From Marinibacterium sp. (GTDB taxonomy: Bacteria; Pseudomonadota; Alphaproteobacteria; Rhodobacterales; Rhodobacteraceae), in the NCBI GenBank assembly GCA_017643305.1, contig JAEPNQ010000038.1, positions 1 through 36,872 on the forward strand: a stretch of 36,872 nucleotides of DNA. Direction: 5' to 3'. Both the position numbers and the translations under genes were made by a program. Below are positions 1-8,237 of the stretch, piece by piece (the first letter of the stretch is position 1; each line of letters begins with the position of its first letter). Below the pieces are notes generated by a model. It did no database searches, was not told the DNA's origin, and saw nothing but the letters and a program-made list of their open reading frames with translations.

Positions 1-352
1 CGATGATCCCGGCGGTCGGCGCGGGGTCCCGCCCAGACAGAACACGCGACGCTCCCACAAGAGCGTCGTTCACGACATCAAGGACGCCGCTGTCGCGCAG
101 CCGATAGAAATAATACTGCACAGTAGTGAAGGGCGGGAAATCGCGTGGCAGCATCGCCCACTGACATCCGGTGGCGGCGAAGTACTGGATCGCATTCCAT
201 ACCGCGCGCATTCTCGTCCGCCGGGGTCGGCCAACCTTCGACCGGGGAGGCATGAACGGAGCGATCAAGGCCCATTCGTCATCCGTGCAATCGCTTGCGT
301 ATCGAAGGAGGCGTCGGTCATAGTCGGGCCGGGTGATTTCAGTCCAGGGCAT
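1..352 (-). CDS. IS5-family transposase, N-terminal part (runs off the left edge)
   Basis: Reading leftwards from an ATG at 352-350, an open frame of about 117 codons continues to the window edge without a stop. The product starts MPWTEITRPDYDRRLLRYA and contains the segments DEWALIAPFMPP, GRPRRTRMRAVWNAIQY and GCQWAMLPRDFPPFTTVQYY. These are the conserved N-terminal features of IS5-family (IS427/IS1031-like) transposases; the catalytic DDE part lies outside the window. About 75 bases upstream of the start, the sequence reads GAGCCCAACCGAAAAC on the minus strand near 427, a plausible but unproven terminal inverted repeat. The frame is undamaged where visible, so the copy may be intact. Confidence 0.85.
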   Translation of the reverse strand, partial: MPWTEITRPDYDRRLLRYASDCTDDEWALIAPFMPPRSKVGRPRRTRMRAVWNAIQYFAATGCQWAMLPRDFPPFTTVQYYFYRLRDSGVLDVVNDALVGASRVLSGRDPAPTAGII

Positions 353-427
353 GGTTCCCTCCAGGTGTTGCAACCCGAGAGAATCACAACGGACTGAAAT
401 CATTCAACTTAGTTTTCGGTTGGGCTC
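353..427. mobile_element. possible left end of the IS5-family element
   Basis: The segment between the transposase start and about position 427 has no gene and should be the upstream end of the insertion sequence. The outermost bases on the minus strand begin GAGCCCAACC, in keeping with the GAG-type termini of many IS5-family elements. The other end is outside the window, so neither the inverted repeat nor a target duplication can be confirmed. Confidence 0.3.
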
Positions 428-479
428 TGAGGCTGCTGAAGGCCCAGATCACGATCTAGAGGGCCCGCGCATTCCGACG

Positions 480-620
480 GAACGGATCATCCTGTCGCCC
501 GCCGAAAAAGCCGAGCTGTTACGCATCAGGGCTGAATGTGGGCATGGGATCGACCGGCTCATAGAAGTTGCCAAACTGACGACCTACAAACGCTGGCTCG
601 CCCAAATGCGCGGTGGAACC
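480..620 (+). pseudogene. fragment of a transposase N-terminal helix-turn-helix region
   Basis: The plus-strand reading frame includes the stretch LSPAEKAELLRIRAECGH followed by a predicted recognition-helix region ending YKRWLAQMRGG. This pattern (LSPAEKAEL then TYKRW) resembles the N-terminal HTH segment of IS3-type or integrase-core transposases. It begins without a clear start and is joined directly to a piece of a UDP-glucose dehydrogenase gene at about 630, so it is a truncated relic. Family assignment below the level of transposase HTH is uncertain. Confidence 0.35.
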
Positions 621-629
621 CCGGAGGGT

Positions 630-815
630 ATCCGAGTGAACGACGCGGTAAAGCCGCGGATGATCGAGAAGCTGCGCAACCTTTGCGACGGGGCATTCAA
701 CAACAAGACTATTGCGGTTCTGGGCGTGACCTTCAAGCCGAACACGGACGACATGCGCGACGCGCCAAGCCTGACCATCGTGCCGGCGCTGTTGGGCGGG
801 GGCGCGAAGGTGCGG
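630..815 (+). pseudogene. 186-bp fragment of a UDP-glucose 6-dehydrogenase gene
   Basis: These 186 bases encode about 61 residues (from RVNDAVKPRMIEKL to LLGGGAKVR) that match residues about 289-350 of the complete UDP-glucose dehydrogenase at 6891-8219, with roughly seven base differences by eye. The corresponding segment there is 7170-7355 on the opposite strand, so the two form an inverted repeat about 6.4 kb apart. The fragment has neither the N-terminal NAD domain nor the catalytic cysteine and is fused on both sides to transposon debris, so it is not functional. Confidence 0.85.
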
Positions 816-1053
816 CTGTCATCGACCGCGTCATCGCCCGGTATGTTGTGGTCGCAACCTTGGGGGGCGGCGCTTCTTTCTGGCGGACGCCGCCTATGCG
901 ATCCCAGCGATCTATCAGCGGCAGGAAGAGGCGGGCTATTTCTACGCCATCCGTTTGACCGAAATCCAGGTGGCAACCGAACGAAAGAAGCGCATCAAAA
1001 CAAAGGGGGCCATCCAGCACAATTTTCTTACAAAGCCTTACGATACATCTTGA
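816..1053 (+). pseudogene. IS1380-like transposase fragment, frameshifted
   Basis: Just after the dehydrogenase scrap, one frame reads AVIDRVIARY; a shift of frame near 870 then gives RRFFLADAAYAIPAIYQR and EEAGYFYAIRLTEI. The RADAAYA-IPAIY-EEAGYFYAIRL pattern is characteristic of the catalytic core of IS1380-family transposases. The beginning and C-terminus are absent and the frame is broken, so it is a relic. The last 30 codons before a stop at 1051-1053 do not obviously belong to the same family. Confidence 0.5.
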
Positions 1054-1168
1054 CACGCTGGCTCTTCTGGTGCACTCACTTTCGGGCTAAAAAGTTGAAA
1101 AAAAGTTTACTAGGCCACAGAGGAAAGTGCCTATTTCAACATTAAGTTATATTTCCAAATGCAGATCT

Positions 1169-2719
1169 ATGGCCCTTCAAAATCAAGGTTTGTTTTTTGT
1201 TGCGTTGGTGGCCGTGCTGATCCTCGCAATAATGGGTGCTCAGATACTGTTAGCGCCGATGGATTTCTGGGATGGCCGCATTCTGAGCCACGCATTCGAA
1301 ACTGGAGAATTGGACGGTGTCTGGAACTGGTTTACTGAAAGCGGATGGTTTGTTCAGCTGGGGATTATAGTTACGCTAGAGAGTTTTCTCGGGCCGTTGA
1401 CCATCTACGGACTGCGTTTTTTGTCGGTGATAGCCCTGTGCGGCATTGCGATCGAAACCTATAAATTTGCTCGCGGCACGCTCCAGATGACCCGCACAGA
1501 TGGGCTTTTCGTGGCCGCAGCAACTTCCGCGTTTCCAGCCTGGAGCGCGTTGCTATCATCGGTGCTTTTTATCTACGTATTGTGCGTGTGGTTGGTTCTT
1601 TTGGCCGTGCGTCTCATCATGACCGGGGAATTTTTGCCTAGGCTGGCAGGCTCTTTGCTCTTGCTGCTTTCGCTGGATATGAGCTCAAACCATGTTTTCA
1701 GCATCGCGCTAGCTGCCGTTTACGCTACCTGTTCCTGGCGCAACAAAGATTCCCGTGACCCTTCGATTCTCCTGTACTTTGGCTTGGTAACAGTCATTTC
1801 GGTTGGCGCCTTCTTCGTCGAGCAACTACTGTTCGAAGCCACGGGCCTCTATGCCAATTATAATCACATTTCAATCAGTGAATTGATCGAGCATCCTACA
1901 GAGCATGTTGTTTTGCTCACAAGGTTTTTTTCTTACCCAATCGCCGCGGCAGTGATTGTTGTGGCCGCTTCATTCGCAGTCCGTGTCGTCGTGCCTGTGC
2001 GTCCTCAAGGGGTATCTCATGACTCTCGTATGTCGCTGTGGCCTATTTTGGTGGGGCTGTTTCTTGTAGGGGCTGCTGCCTTTCCGTACGTGATTGTTGG
2101 AAAAGGAACAGATATCCGGGTGCTCGACGATTGGAGTCCGCGGCACGCGTTTCTGGCTGCGATGCCTGTAGCCGTAGTGCTTGTTGGACTAGGACGAGCT
2201 GCGGCAAATCGTTTAAAGATACATCCATGGCTGTTGGCGCAGTTGCCAATAATCTGCACGATCCTGGCGTTTCTCGGCCTGCAAGGTGCAGGCACTTGGA
2301 TCAAACTTTCCCGCGGCGCCTATGAAACTGGGATCATTCAGGCGCTTAGCGTCTTGCCGCCCCCTCCGCCGGGGACCGTGCAACTCGTTGCCCCTTCATT
2401 GCCGGGGCCGCGGATGCGCTTCTACGAGGTCAATTGGCTTATGTTCCAGGGCTTTGGGCGCGAAGATTGGTTTGCCAATGCCGGGCAATCCGAGGGTGGA
2501 GGCCGTGAATTACCCGGCTGGGCCGTACAGCCCTCAGAACTACAGCAGATCTACAAAGTTAAACACATCATGCAAGGGTTCACACTAGGTTGCGACACCA
2601 TGATCACCGTTCTGGGACCCCAGTACACTGTCCGCGCCCGTTTGGCTTGGCTGATTTGGGGAGACGATCTGATCCCGGCGTTGAGCGTTGAAATAGACAC
2701 TCAGTGCGATGCGAATTAG
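1169..2719 (+). CDS. large polytopic membrane protein, candidate GtrC-type glycosyltransferase
   Basis: The product is about 516 residues (530 if a GTG at 1127 is used) with roughly ten hydrophobic segments and a C-terminal periplasmic-looking domain of about 110 residues. The first loop after the N-terminal membrane helix contains the acidic stretch PMDFWDGRILSH, resembling the acidic first-loop motif of GT-C glycosyltransferases. I do not recognise a named family. It precedes a GtrB-like glycosyltransferase and a GtrA-like flippase, the place where Gtr clusters keep their serotype-specific transferase, so it probably moves a sugar from a polyprenyl carrier onto a surface polysaccharide. Start choice is open: the ATG at 1169 lies just before the first helix but lacks a clear ribosome site; the GTG at 1127 has GAGG only three bases away. 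Confidence 0.7.
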   Translation: MALQNQGLFFVALVAVLILAIMGAQILLAPMDFWDGRILSHAFETGELDGVWNWFTESGWFVQLGIIVTLESFLGPLTIYGLRFLSVIALCGIAIETYKFARGTLQMTRTDGLFVAAATSAFPAWSALLSSVLFIYVLCVWLVLLAVRLIMTGEFLPRLAGSLLLLLSLDMSSNHVFSIALAAVYATCSWRNKDSRDPSILLYFGLVTVISVGAFFVEQLLFEATGLYANYNHISISELIEHPTEHVVLLTRFFSYPIAAAVIVVAASFAVRVVVPVRPQGVSHDSRMSLWPILVGLFLVGAAAFPYVIVGKGTDIRVLDDWSPRHAFLAAMPVAVVLVGLGRAAANRLKIHPWLLAQLPIICTILAFLGLQGAGTWIKLSRGAYETGIIQALSVLPPPPPGTVQLVAPSLPGPRMRFYEVNWLMFQGFGREDWFANAGQSEGGGRELPGWAVQPSELQQIYKVKHIMQGFTLGCDTMITVLGPQYTVRARLAWLIWGDDLIPALSVEIDTQCDAN

Positions 2720-2785
2720 GAGTGCCCGTTTGCAAAAAAATCAGCGCATTGCTTTTCAGCGAACCGCTAATGGTCGAGGAAATCC

Positions 2786-3754
2786 ATGAGACAGAAGCGT
2801 ATTGTGATCGTCACCCCTGTTTTTGAAGACTGGAAGAGCTTTCGCATTTTGGTTGCCGAAATAAACAAAATGGCGCATTTGTCGAAAGTGAACGTGCGCG
2901 TCCTGGCAGTCGATGACGGATCTGTCTCGGCACCAGAGTACGAATGTTTGGCGGCACCCAACGTTACTGAGGTTCAGATAGTACGCTTGGCATGCAATCT
3001 TGGCCATCAGCGCGCGATTGCTATCGGCTTGGTGGAAGCCTTCAAACTGGACGATATTGACGGTGTTATCGTCATGGACTGCGACGGCGAAGACCGAGTG
3101 CAGGACATTCCCCATGTCCTTGGTAACGCTGCAGGAGACTCGATAACCGTGGTGACGCGGGCCACGCGGTCAGAGGGCTTAGGTTTCCGCATCTTTTACG
3201 TAATCTACAAGCTGTTGTTCAAACTCATGACGGGCAGCTCGATCGATTTTGGCAACTTTATGTACATTCCAAAGGCATACCTCAGTCCGCTGGTTCATTT
3301 CGCAGGTATCTGGAACCACCTTGCGGCCAGCGTCCAGCGATCACGTTTGCCCATTTCCCGTCAGGCATGTCCGCGAGGTCAACGTTATGCAGGGCAATCT
3401 AAAATGAATTTCCCCTCATTGGTCGTGCATGGCCTGGGGGCTATATCCGTCTACCTGGATGTCGTTCTTGCGCGTCTTCTCATAGCTCTGCTACTGCTTA
3501 TCGGCGGTTTGATCGCAACGGTTGGCGCGGTTGTGGTGATCCGGTTTGCAACCGATTTGGCCATAGCAGGGTGGGCCACAACCGCTATCGGTTTGTTGGC
3601 GGTGGTCTTGTTCCAGTCGTTTTCATTGATCTTTATTGGTGTATTCCAGGTTCTCAATCAGCGTAGCGTTAGAACAGTCATCCCGGCACAAGAGGCGGGC
3701 AGCTATATTCAAAGCCAATACGCTATGCGTATAGAAGAGACTGGCCATGACTGA
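2786..3754 (+). CDS. GtrB-like family 2 glycosyltransferase (polyprenyl-phosphate sugar synthase)
   Basis: The 322-residue protein has a GT-A domain with DDGS at 43-46 and the DxD-type motif DCDGED at 98-103. The segment GSSIDFGNF (150-158) and the later SKMNFPSLVVHGLGAISVY region are typical of GtrB/DPM1-like enzymes. Two C-terminal membrane helices (about 227-254 and 262-290) fit the GtrB topology. These enzymes transfer a sugar from a nucleotide donor to undecaprenyl phosphate on the cytoplasmic face. A GAGGAAATCC ribosome site precedes the ATG. The end overlaps the following methyltransferase by 8 bases, so the two are cotranscribed. Confidence 0.85.
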   Translation: MRQKRIVIVTPVFEDWKSFRILVAEINKMAHLSKVNVRVLAVDDGSVSAPEYECLAAPNVTEVQIVRLACNLGHQRAIAIGLVEAFKLDDIDGVIVMDCDGEDRVQDIPHVLGNAAGDSITVVTRATRSEGLGFRIFYVIYKLLFKLMTGSSIDFGNFMYIPKAYLSPLVHFAGIWNHLAASVQRSRLPISRQACPRGQRYAGQSKMNFPSLVVHGLGAISVYLDVVLARLLIALLLLIGGLIATVGAVVVIRFATDLAIAGWATTAIGLLAVVLFQSFSLIFIGVFQVLNQRSVRTVIPAQEAGSYIQSQYAMRIEETGHD

Positions 3755-4460
3755 GATCTCCTATGTCGGTTCGGAACTTGAACTCTTTTCTAAGGCCCGA
3801 AACTGGAAAGCCTACTGGTCATCCCATATCAGGCCTTTCATCGGTAAACAGGTTCTGGATGTGGGCGCAGGTATCGGCACCAACCTCGATCAGCTCTGGA
3901 GCGATGGAGCGCAATGGACCTGCCTGGAGCCAGACCCGAATTTGGTTGCAGACTTGCGACTGAAAGCCAACGCTTTCGGTGAAAGCGTCACTGTGATCAC
4001 GGGTACACTGCAAGACCTGACGCAACAACCAGAGTTCGATACGATCATTTATATCGATGTGCTGGAGCACATCGAGCATGATCGGGCCGAATTGGTCAGC
4101 GCAGCACAGAAATTGGTACCTGGTGGCCACCTTGTGGTCCTATCCCCGGCATTCCAGTATCTTTACAGTCCTTTTGACGATGCCGTGGGGCATTTTCGGC
4201 GCTATACACGCCACAGCCTGCGGTCCGTTGAGCCACAAGGGCTCGACCTTCGGCACATACAGTACCTTGACTGCGTCGGGGCACTGGCTTCGGCTTCCAA
4301 TAGATTGCTCCTGCGTTCGGCCCAACCTAACCCCGGCCAGATTGTACTTTGGGACAAAGCTATGGTTCCCCTTTCGCGCAATCTTTTTGACAAGGCTCTG
4401 TCCCGCTGGTTTGGACGTTCCATCTATGGAGTCTGGCAGCGCCCGCAGGACAATACGTGA
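3747..4460 (+). CDS. class I SAM-dependent methyltransferase
   Basis: The 237-residue product has the SAM-binding glycine motif VLDVGAGIGTN (36-46), an acidic ribose-binding residue in CLEPDP (59-64), and IDVLEHIEHDRAEL followed by LVPGGHLVVLSPAFQYLYS. This matches the Methyltransf_11/23-like group often found in polysaccharide loci. It overlaps the GtrB-like gene upstream and the gtrA-like gene downstream (ATGA at 4457-4460). Its position inside a Gtr cassette suggests methylation of the carried sugar or of the polyprenyl intermediate. The substrate cannot be read from the sequence. Confidence 0.85.
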   Translation: MTEISYVGSELELFSKARNWKAYWSSHIRPFIGKQVLDVGAGIGTNLDQLWSDGAQWTCLEPDPNLVADLRLKANAFGESVTVITGTLQDLTQQPEFDTIIYIDVLEHIEHDRAELVSAAQKLVPGGHLVVLSPAFQYLYSPFDDAVGHFRRYTRHSLRSVEPQGLDLRHIQYLDCVGALASASNRLLLRSAQPNPGQIVLWDKAMVPLSRNLFDKALSRWFGRSIYGVWQRPQDNT

Positions 4461-4867
4461 TGAAGGCAATCCTGTACTTGCTGCTCCGGTTTAATCTGGT
4501 TGGCTGGGCGGCCACAGGCGCTTACCTCGGGATCGGTCTCGCGCTTGGCCTGCAGACCAACGCGGACCCCATGGCAGTGCACTTGATCGCTTTTTCCGTG
4601 TCAATTGTGGTGTCTTTTGTAGGGCATGCCTACTTCACCTTTCGCCGTGCCGGGGCACGTTATATCTTTCGGTTTACTGCGGCAACGCTTGTGCTGTTCC
4701 TCGTATCTTCCGCCGTGACCCAACTTCTGGCAGAAAACTATGGGGTCAATTCGGCACTGACTGTGACCGTGGTCACGATCGGCTATCCTATCCTAAGCTT
4801 TATCCTGCATGCCGCATGGACTTTTCTTCCGCCCCCTGCAGGCAAAAAAGAAGATACTGCACGATGA
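4457..4867 (+). CDS. GtrA-like membrane protein (putative polyprenyl-linked sugar flippase)
   Basis: A 136-residue protein with four predicted membrane helices and short loops, matching the size and layout of the GtrA family (PF04138). It includes the typical segments LLRFNLVGWAATGAYLGIG and VSFVGHAYFTFRRAG, the latter containing the family's conserved aromatic/Arg pair. GtrA proteins are thought to flip undecaprenyl-phosphate-linked sugars to the periplasmic face. Start and stop codons overlap the neighbours on both sides (4457-4460 and 4864-4867), which supports translational coupling across the cassette. Confidence 0.8.
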   Translation: MMKAILYLLLRFNLVGWAATGAYLGIGLALGLQTNADPMAVHLIAFSVSIVVSFVGHAYFTFRRAGARYIFRFTAATLVLFLVSSAVTQLLAENYGVNSALTVTVVTIGYPILSFILHAAWTFLPPPAGKKEDTAR

Positions 4868-6843
4868 TCTACAGGCGCGACGTGGATGGCTTGCGCGCAG
4901 TCGCGGTGGTGCCTGTGGTTCTTTATCACGCAGGTCTGACATGGGTCCCCGGTGGTTTCGTTGGGGTCGACCTGTTCTTTGTTATCTCGGGTTACCTGAT
5001 CACCTCGATTCTAGTAAACGATATCACCGCAGGGAAGTTCTCGCTCTTGAGCTTCTATGAGCGCCGCATACGCCGCTTGTTTCCAGCTCTGTTCGTGGTG
5101 CTGTTGGCCACCTCTACCGCGGCACTATTTTTATTGCTTCCCGTACCCTTTGCGGCCTTCTCTCGCAGCGTGGTTGCCACCGTGATCTTCGGATCGAATA
5201 TCCTGTTCTGGCGTGAAACAAGCTACTTTGGCGACACTGCGAGCGAGACGCCACTTCTTCATACTTGGTCCTTGGCCGTGGAGGAACAGTTCTATCTGCT
5301 GTTTCCACTTTTTCTGATTCTCGCCATCCGCTATTGCCAAAGCACTTGGAAGGTTATGATCTGGGCGTTATTGTTAGTATCGTTTGTTTTGAGCGCCTGG
5401 ATGGTCAAGGTGGCCCCGGCGGCCGGCTTCTATCTGTTGCCACCCCGCGCTTGGGAACTGCTGATCGGTGCCGTACTAGCGATCGGCGCCGTGCCGAGGA
5501 TCCGGAACCAGGCTCTTGCCGAGGGAGCGGCCGCGTTGGGGCTGGTGCTGATCGCTTGGGGCGTCTTAACCTTTTCCCATGATACCGTCTTTCCGGGGCC
5601 TAACGCGCTGTTTCCTTGCTTTGGGGCTGCGCTAATCCTGCATGCTGGCGCCCAGCATGAAACAGCCGTGGGCAGGTTGCTCTGTAGCAGGGTTTTCGTT
5701 GGGATCGGCCTAATTTCATATTCGCTTTACCTTTGGCACTGGCCGGTCCTGGTTCTTGGCCAGATCTGGGCTGTGGTGAGCCTAACGCCCGTGCAAACAA
5801 CTGGCCTTGTCATCTTGTCCTTCGGGTTGGCTGCCGCCTCTTGGCGATGGGTGGAACAACCGTTCCGAGGAACCAACAGTCGCTTGTCGCAACCTCGCCT
5901 GTTCGGGCTGGCGATTGTGGTTAGCGCAGTCTGCGTCGGCTTTGGTGTATTTGGGCACGTGACCAGAGGTCTTCCGGAACGCCTTCCCGTGCACGTACTT
6001 GCCCTTGCAGAAGTTGCCGAAACGAGAGACCCTACGTATTTGGAGTGCCTAAGGTTTGCGGGAAATCCGATTGAAACACCCTGCTCACGAGGTGGCGACG
6101 TAACGCCCAGAATTGCTCTGTGGGGAGACAGCCACGCAAATGTGGTGTTCAACGCCCTCGCAGAACAGGCAGAAGCGATCGGTACTTCAATCACTTTCTT
6201 CGGAACCGCTGGATGCCCTCCGCTTGTAGGTGTGGCAGTACTCAACTTTGATTGCACAGATCAGAGTGTTGTGGATTTTGACACGATTGTCGGAAACGAT
6301 GACTTTAACACCGTCATAATTATGGCTCGTTTTTCGGTCTATGTGGAGGGCCGGAGTGAAAGTTTGGGCCCCGCCGAGCGAGGGGAGGCCTCACCGCTTC
6401 TTTTTGATCCGACCAGTCCCGGAATCATCCCAGACCGCGAAACTCGCGCTGCCTTGCTGACGCAACAGCTCGCGGAGACGGTCGTAGGATTGCGCGCGGC
6501 GGGCAAGTCAGTGGTTCTTGTGTATCCGATCCCTGAAACAGGTTACAACATCCCGCGCGCCATGGCGCAGTTAGCTGTTCGCGGCGACCTTAACACCGAC
6601 AGAATTGCACCCACCCTGGCCCAGTTTTTCGATCGGCAGCGAACAGTCATTTCGGCATTGGACAGCGTCGGACTTAATGATCAAGATGTCTATCGCGTCC
6701 ACCCTGCCAATATACTCTGCCAAGAAAACCGCTGCAGCGTCGCAATTTCCGAAGGTCCGCTCTACCGTGACGACGATCATCTCAGCGATTTGGGCGCTCA
6801 ACTAATAGCATCTGCTTTCGCCTCGGCGCTATTGGTTCAGTAG
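4864..6843 (+). CDS. OafA/YrhL-type O-acyltransferase (AT3 membrane domain plus SGNH domain)
   Basis: The 659-residue product begins MIYRRDVDGLRAVAVVPVVLYHAG, the hallmark N-terminus of acyltransferase family 3 with the conserved His at 22, followed by LFFVISGYLI and ERRIRRLFPAL. About ten membrane helices occupy the first 360 residues. The C-terminal periplasmic region is an SGNH hydrolase-like domain with GDSHAN at 421-426 and a terminal DDDH at 636-639, giving the expected Ser and Asp-His residues. Proteins of this architecture O-acetylate surface polysaccharides. I chose the ATG at 4864 because the family N-terminus begins there and it overlaps the gtrA-like stop (ATGA); an in-frame ATG at 4816 would add unrelated residues. 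Confidence 0.9.
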   Translation: MIYRRDVDGLRAVAVVPVVLYHAGLTWVPGGFVGVDLFFVISGYLITSILVNDITAGKFSLLSFYERRIRRLFPALFVVLLATSTAALFLLLPVPFAAFSRSVVATVIFGSNILFWRETSYFGDTASETPLLHTWSLAVEEQFYLLFPLFLILAIRYCQSTWKVMIWALLLVSFVLSAWMVKVAPAAGFYLLPPRAWELLIGAVLAIGAVPRIRNQALAEGAAALGLVLIAWGVLTFSHDTVFPGPNALFPCFGAALILHAGAQHETAVGRLLCSRVFVGIGLISYSLYLWHWPVLVLGQIWAVVSLTPVQTTGLVILSFGLAAASWRWVEQPFRGTNSRLSQPRLFGLAIVVSAVCVGFGVFGHVTRGLPERLPVHVLALAEVAETRDPTYLECLRFAGNPIETPCSRGGDVTPRIALWGDSHANVVFNALAEQAEAIGTSITFFGTAGCPPLVGVAVLNFDCTDQSVVDFDTIVGNDDFNTVIIMARFSVYVEGRSESLGPAERGEASPLLFDPTSPGIIPDRETRAALLTQQLAETVVGLRAAGKSVVLVYPIPETGYNIPRAMAQLAVRGDLNTDRIAPTLAQFFDRQRTVISALDSVGLNDQDVYRVHPANILCQENRCSVAISEGPLYRDDDHLSDLGAQLIASAFASALLVQ

Positions 6844-6890
6844 AGAAGTGTCCAGAATGTTTCGCATATTTTCTCAGGTCAAGGCTAAGG

Positions 6891-8219
6891 CTATCGCTGG
6901 GTCGATAACGTGGCCTTGCCGCCCACACAATCATAGAGAACGAAGCCCGCAGCTCTGGCACTGTCTGCACTGTAGATGTTTCTGAGATCTGCGAGGCGCG
7001 CGCTAGACATGCCCGCGGCCAGCTTCTTCAAGTCCAGCGCGCGGAACTCGTTCCACTCCGTCAGGATCACCACGAGATCTGCGCTCGAGGCCACCTTGTA
7101 GGGGTCGTCGCTCCAAGTCACGCCGGGTAGTAGCCTCTCCCCCTCGCGGCGTCCCTGAGGGTCCACCACCCGCACCTTCGCGCCCCCGCCCAACAGCGCC
7201 GGCACGATGGTCAGGCTTGGCGCGTCGCGCATGTCGTCCGTGTTGGGTTTGAAGGTCACGCCCAGAATCGCAATAGTCTTGTTGTTGAATGTCCCGTCGC
7301 AAAGGTTGCGCAGCTTCTCGATCATCCGCAGCTTAACCGCGTCGTTCACTCGGATCACGGTTTCCACGATGCTCTGCGGCACAGCGTGCTCCTGCCCGAT
7401 CCGCGCCAAGGCCTGCGTGTCCTTGGGAAAGCAGGAACCGCCATAGCCGGGGCCCGCATGCAGGAACTTTTTCCCAATCCGACCATCCAGACCAATGCCC
7501 TTGGACACTTCCTTGACATCCGCGCCCACCCGCTCGCACAGCGCCGCGATCTCGTTGATGAAAGTGATCTTGGTCGCGAGGAAGGCGTTGGCGGCATACT
7601 TGATCATCTCGGCCGACTCGAGATCGGTGGCAATGATCGGGAAATCGCGCAGGTAGAGGGGCCGGTAGACCTCGGCCATCACCTCAGCCGCGCGCTCAGA
7701 CTGCACGCCCATCACCACCCGGTCGGGTCTCATGAAATCATCGATGGCGGCCCCCTCGCGCAGGAATTCGGGGTTCGAGGCCACGTCGAATTCCGCGTCG
7801 GGCCGAGCCTCGGAAATCACCTGCCGCACCTTGCGGTTGGTGCCCACGGGAACAGTGGATTTAGTGACGATCACGGCATAGCGGGTCAACGCCTTCGCCA
7901 CCTCCTCGGCGGCGGCCATTACGTGGCTGATGTCCGCATACCCGTCGCCCCGCCGCGTGGGCGTGCCGACCGCGATGAATACGGCATCCGCGCCATCGAC
8001 CGCGGACGCGAGATCGGTGGTGAAGGACAGCCGCCCCGCTTCCACGTTCCTCGCCATCAGCGCGTCGAGGCCCGGTTCGTAGATTGGGACCTCGCCCCGG
8101 TTCAGCTTTTCGATCTTCCTCGGGTCCTTGTCGACGCAGATCACATCATGCCCGAAATCCGAAAAACACACCCCTGAGACCAGCCCCACATAGCCCGTGC
8201 CAATCATCGTGATTCTCAT
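6891..8219 (-). CDS. ugd: UDP-glucose 6-dehydrogenase
   Basis: A full-length 442-residue enzyme of the UDP-glucose/GDP-mannose dehydrogenase family. The NAD-binding GTGYVG is at residues 7-12, the STVPVGT loop at 121-127, and the catalytic cysteine at 263 sits in GYGGSCFPKD. It oxidises UDP-glucose to UDP-glucuronate with two NAD+ in the cytoplasm. It follows the UDP-xylose synthase gene on the same strand after an 18-base gap, so the pair should convert UDP-glucose to UDP-xylose for polysaccharide synthesis. Residues about 289-350 are duplicated as an inverted fragment at 630-815. The gene is convergent with the acyltransferase upstream in the window. Confidence 0.95.
   Translation of the reverse strand: MRITMIGTGYVGLVSGVCFSDFGHDVICVDKDPRKIEKLNRGEVPIYEPGLDALMARNVEAGRLSFTTDLASAVDGADAVFIAVGTPTRRGDGYADISHVMAAAEEVAKALTRYAVIVTKSTVPVGTNRKVRQVISEARPDAEFDVASNPEFLREGAAIDDFMRPDRVVMGVQSERAAEVMAEVYRPLYLRDFPIIATDLESAEMIKYAANAFLATKITFINEIAALCERVGADVKEVSKGIGLDGRIGKKFLHAGPGYGGSCFPKDTQALARIGQEHAVPQSIVETVIRVNDAVKLRMIEKLRNLCDGTFNNKTIAILGVTFKPNTDDMRDAPSLTIVPALLGGGAKVRVVDPQGRREGERLLPGVTWSDDPYKVASSADLVVILTEWNEFRALDLKKLAAGMSSARLADLRNIYSADSARAAGFVLYDCVGGKATLSTQR
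7170..7355 (-). repeat. 186-bp inverted repeat, copy inside ugd (partner at 630-815)
   Basis: This internal segment of the dehydrogenase gene is nearly identical to the isolated fragment at 630-815 on the opposite strand, with about seven differences by eye. Identity begins at the shared ATCCGAGTGAAC and stops at GCGAAGGTGCGG on the dehydrogenase-sense strand. The two copies bracket the entire Gtr-type cassette in inverted orientation. Confidence 0.85.
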
Positions 8220-8237
8220 GTCGAAGGTCCCTCGGCT

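Noticed and set aside
1050-1078. TTGACA promoter for the polysaccharide cassette
   Set aside because: The -35 hexamer is perfect, but at 17-base spacing the -10 region reads CACTCA, too far from consensus, and it lies within transposon debris.
333-1145. 270-codon plus-strand open frame
   Set aside because: It is a chimera of unrelated pieces (transposase HTH, dehydrogenase scrap, out-of-frame IS1380-like DNA) and has no ribosome site.
7386-8177. 263-codon open frame on the plus strand
   Set aside because: It lies wholly antisense to the well-conserved dehydrogenase gene and shows only low-complexity His/Gly/Arg-rich sequence.
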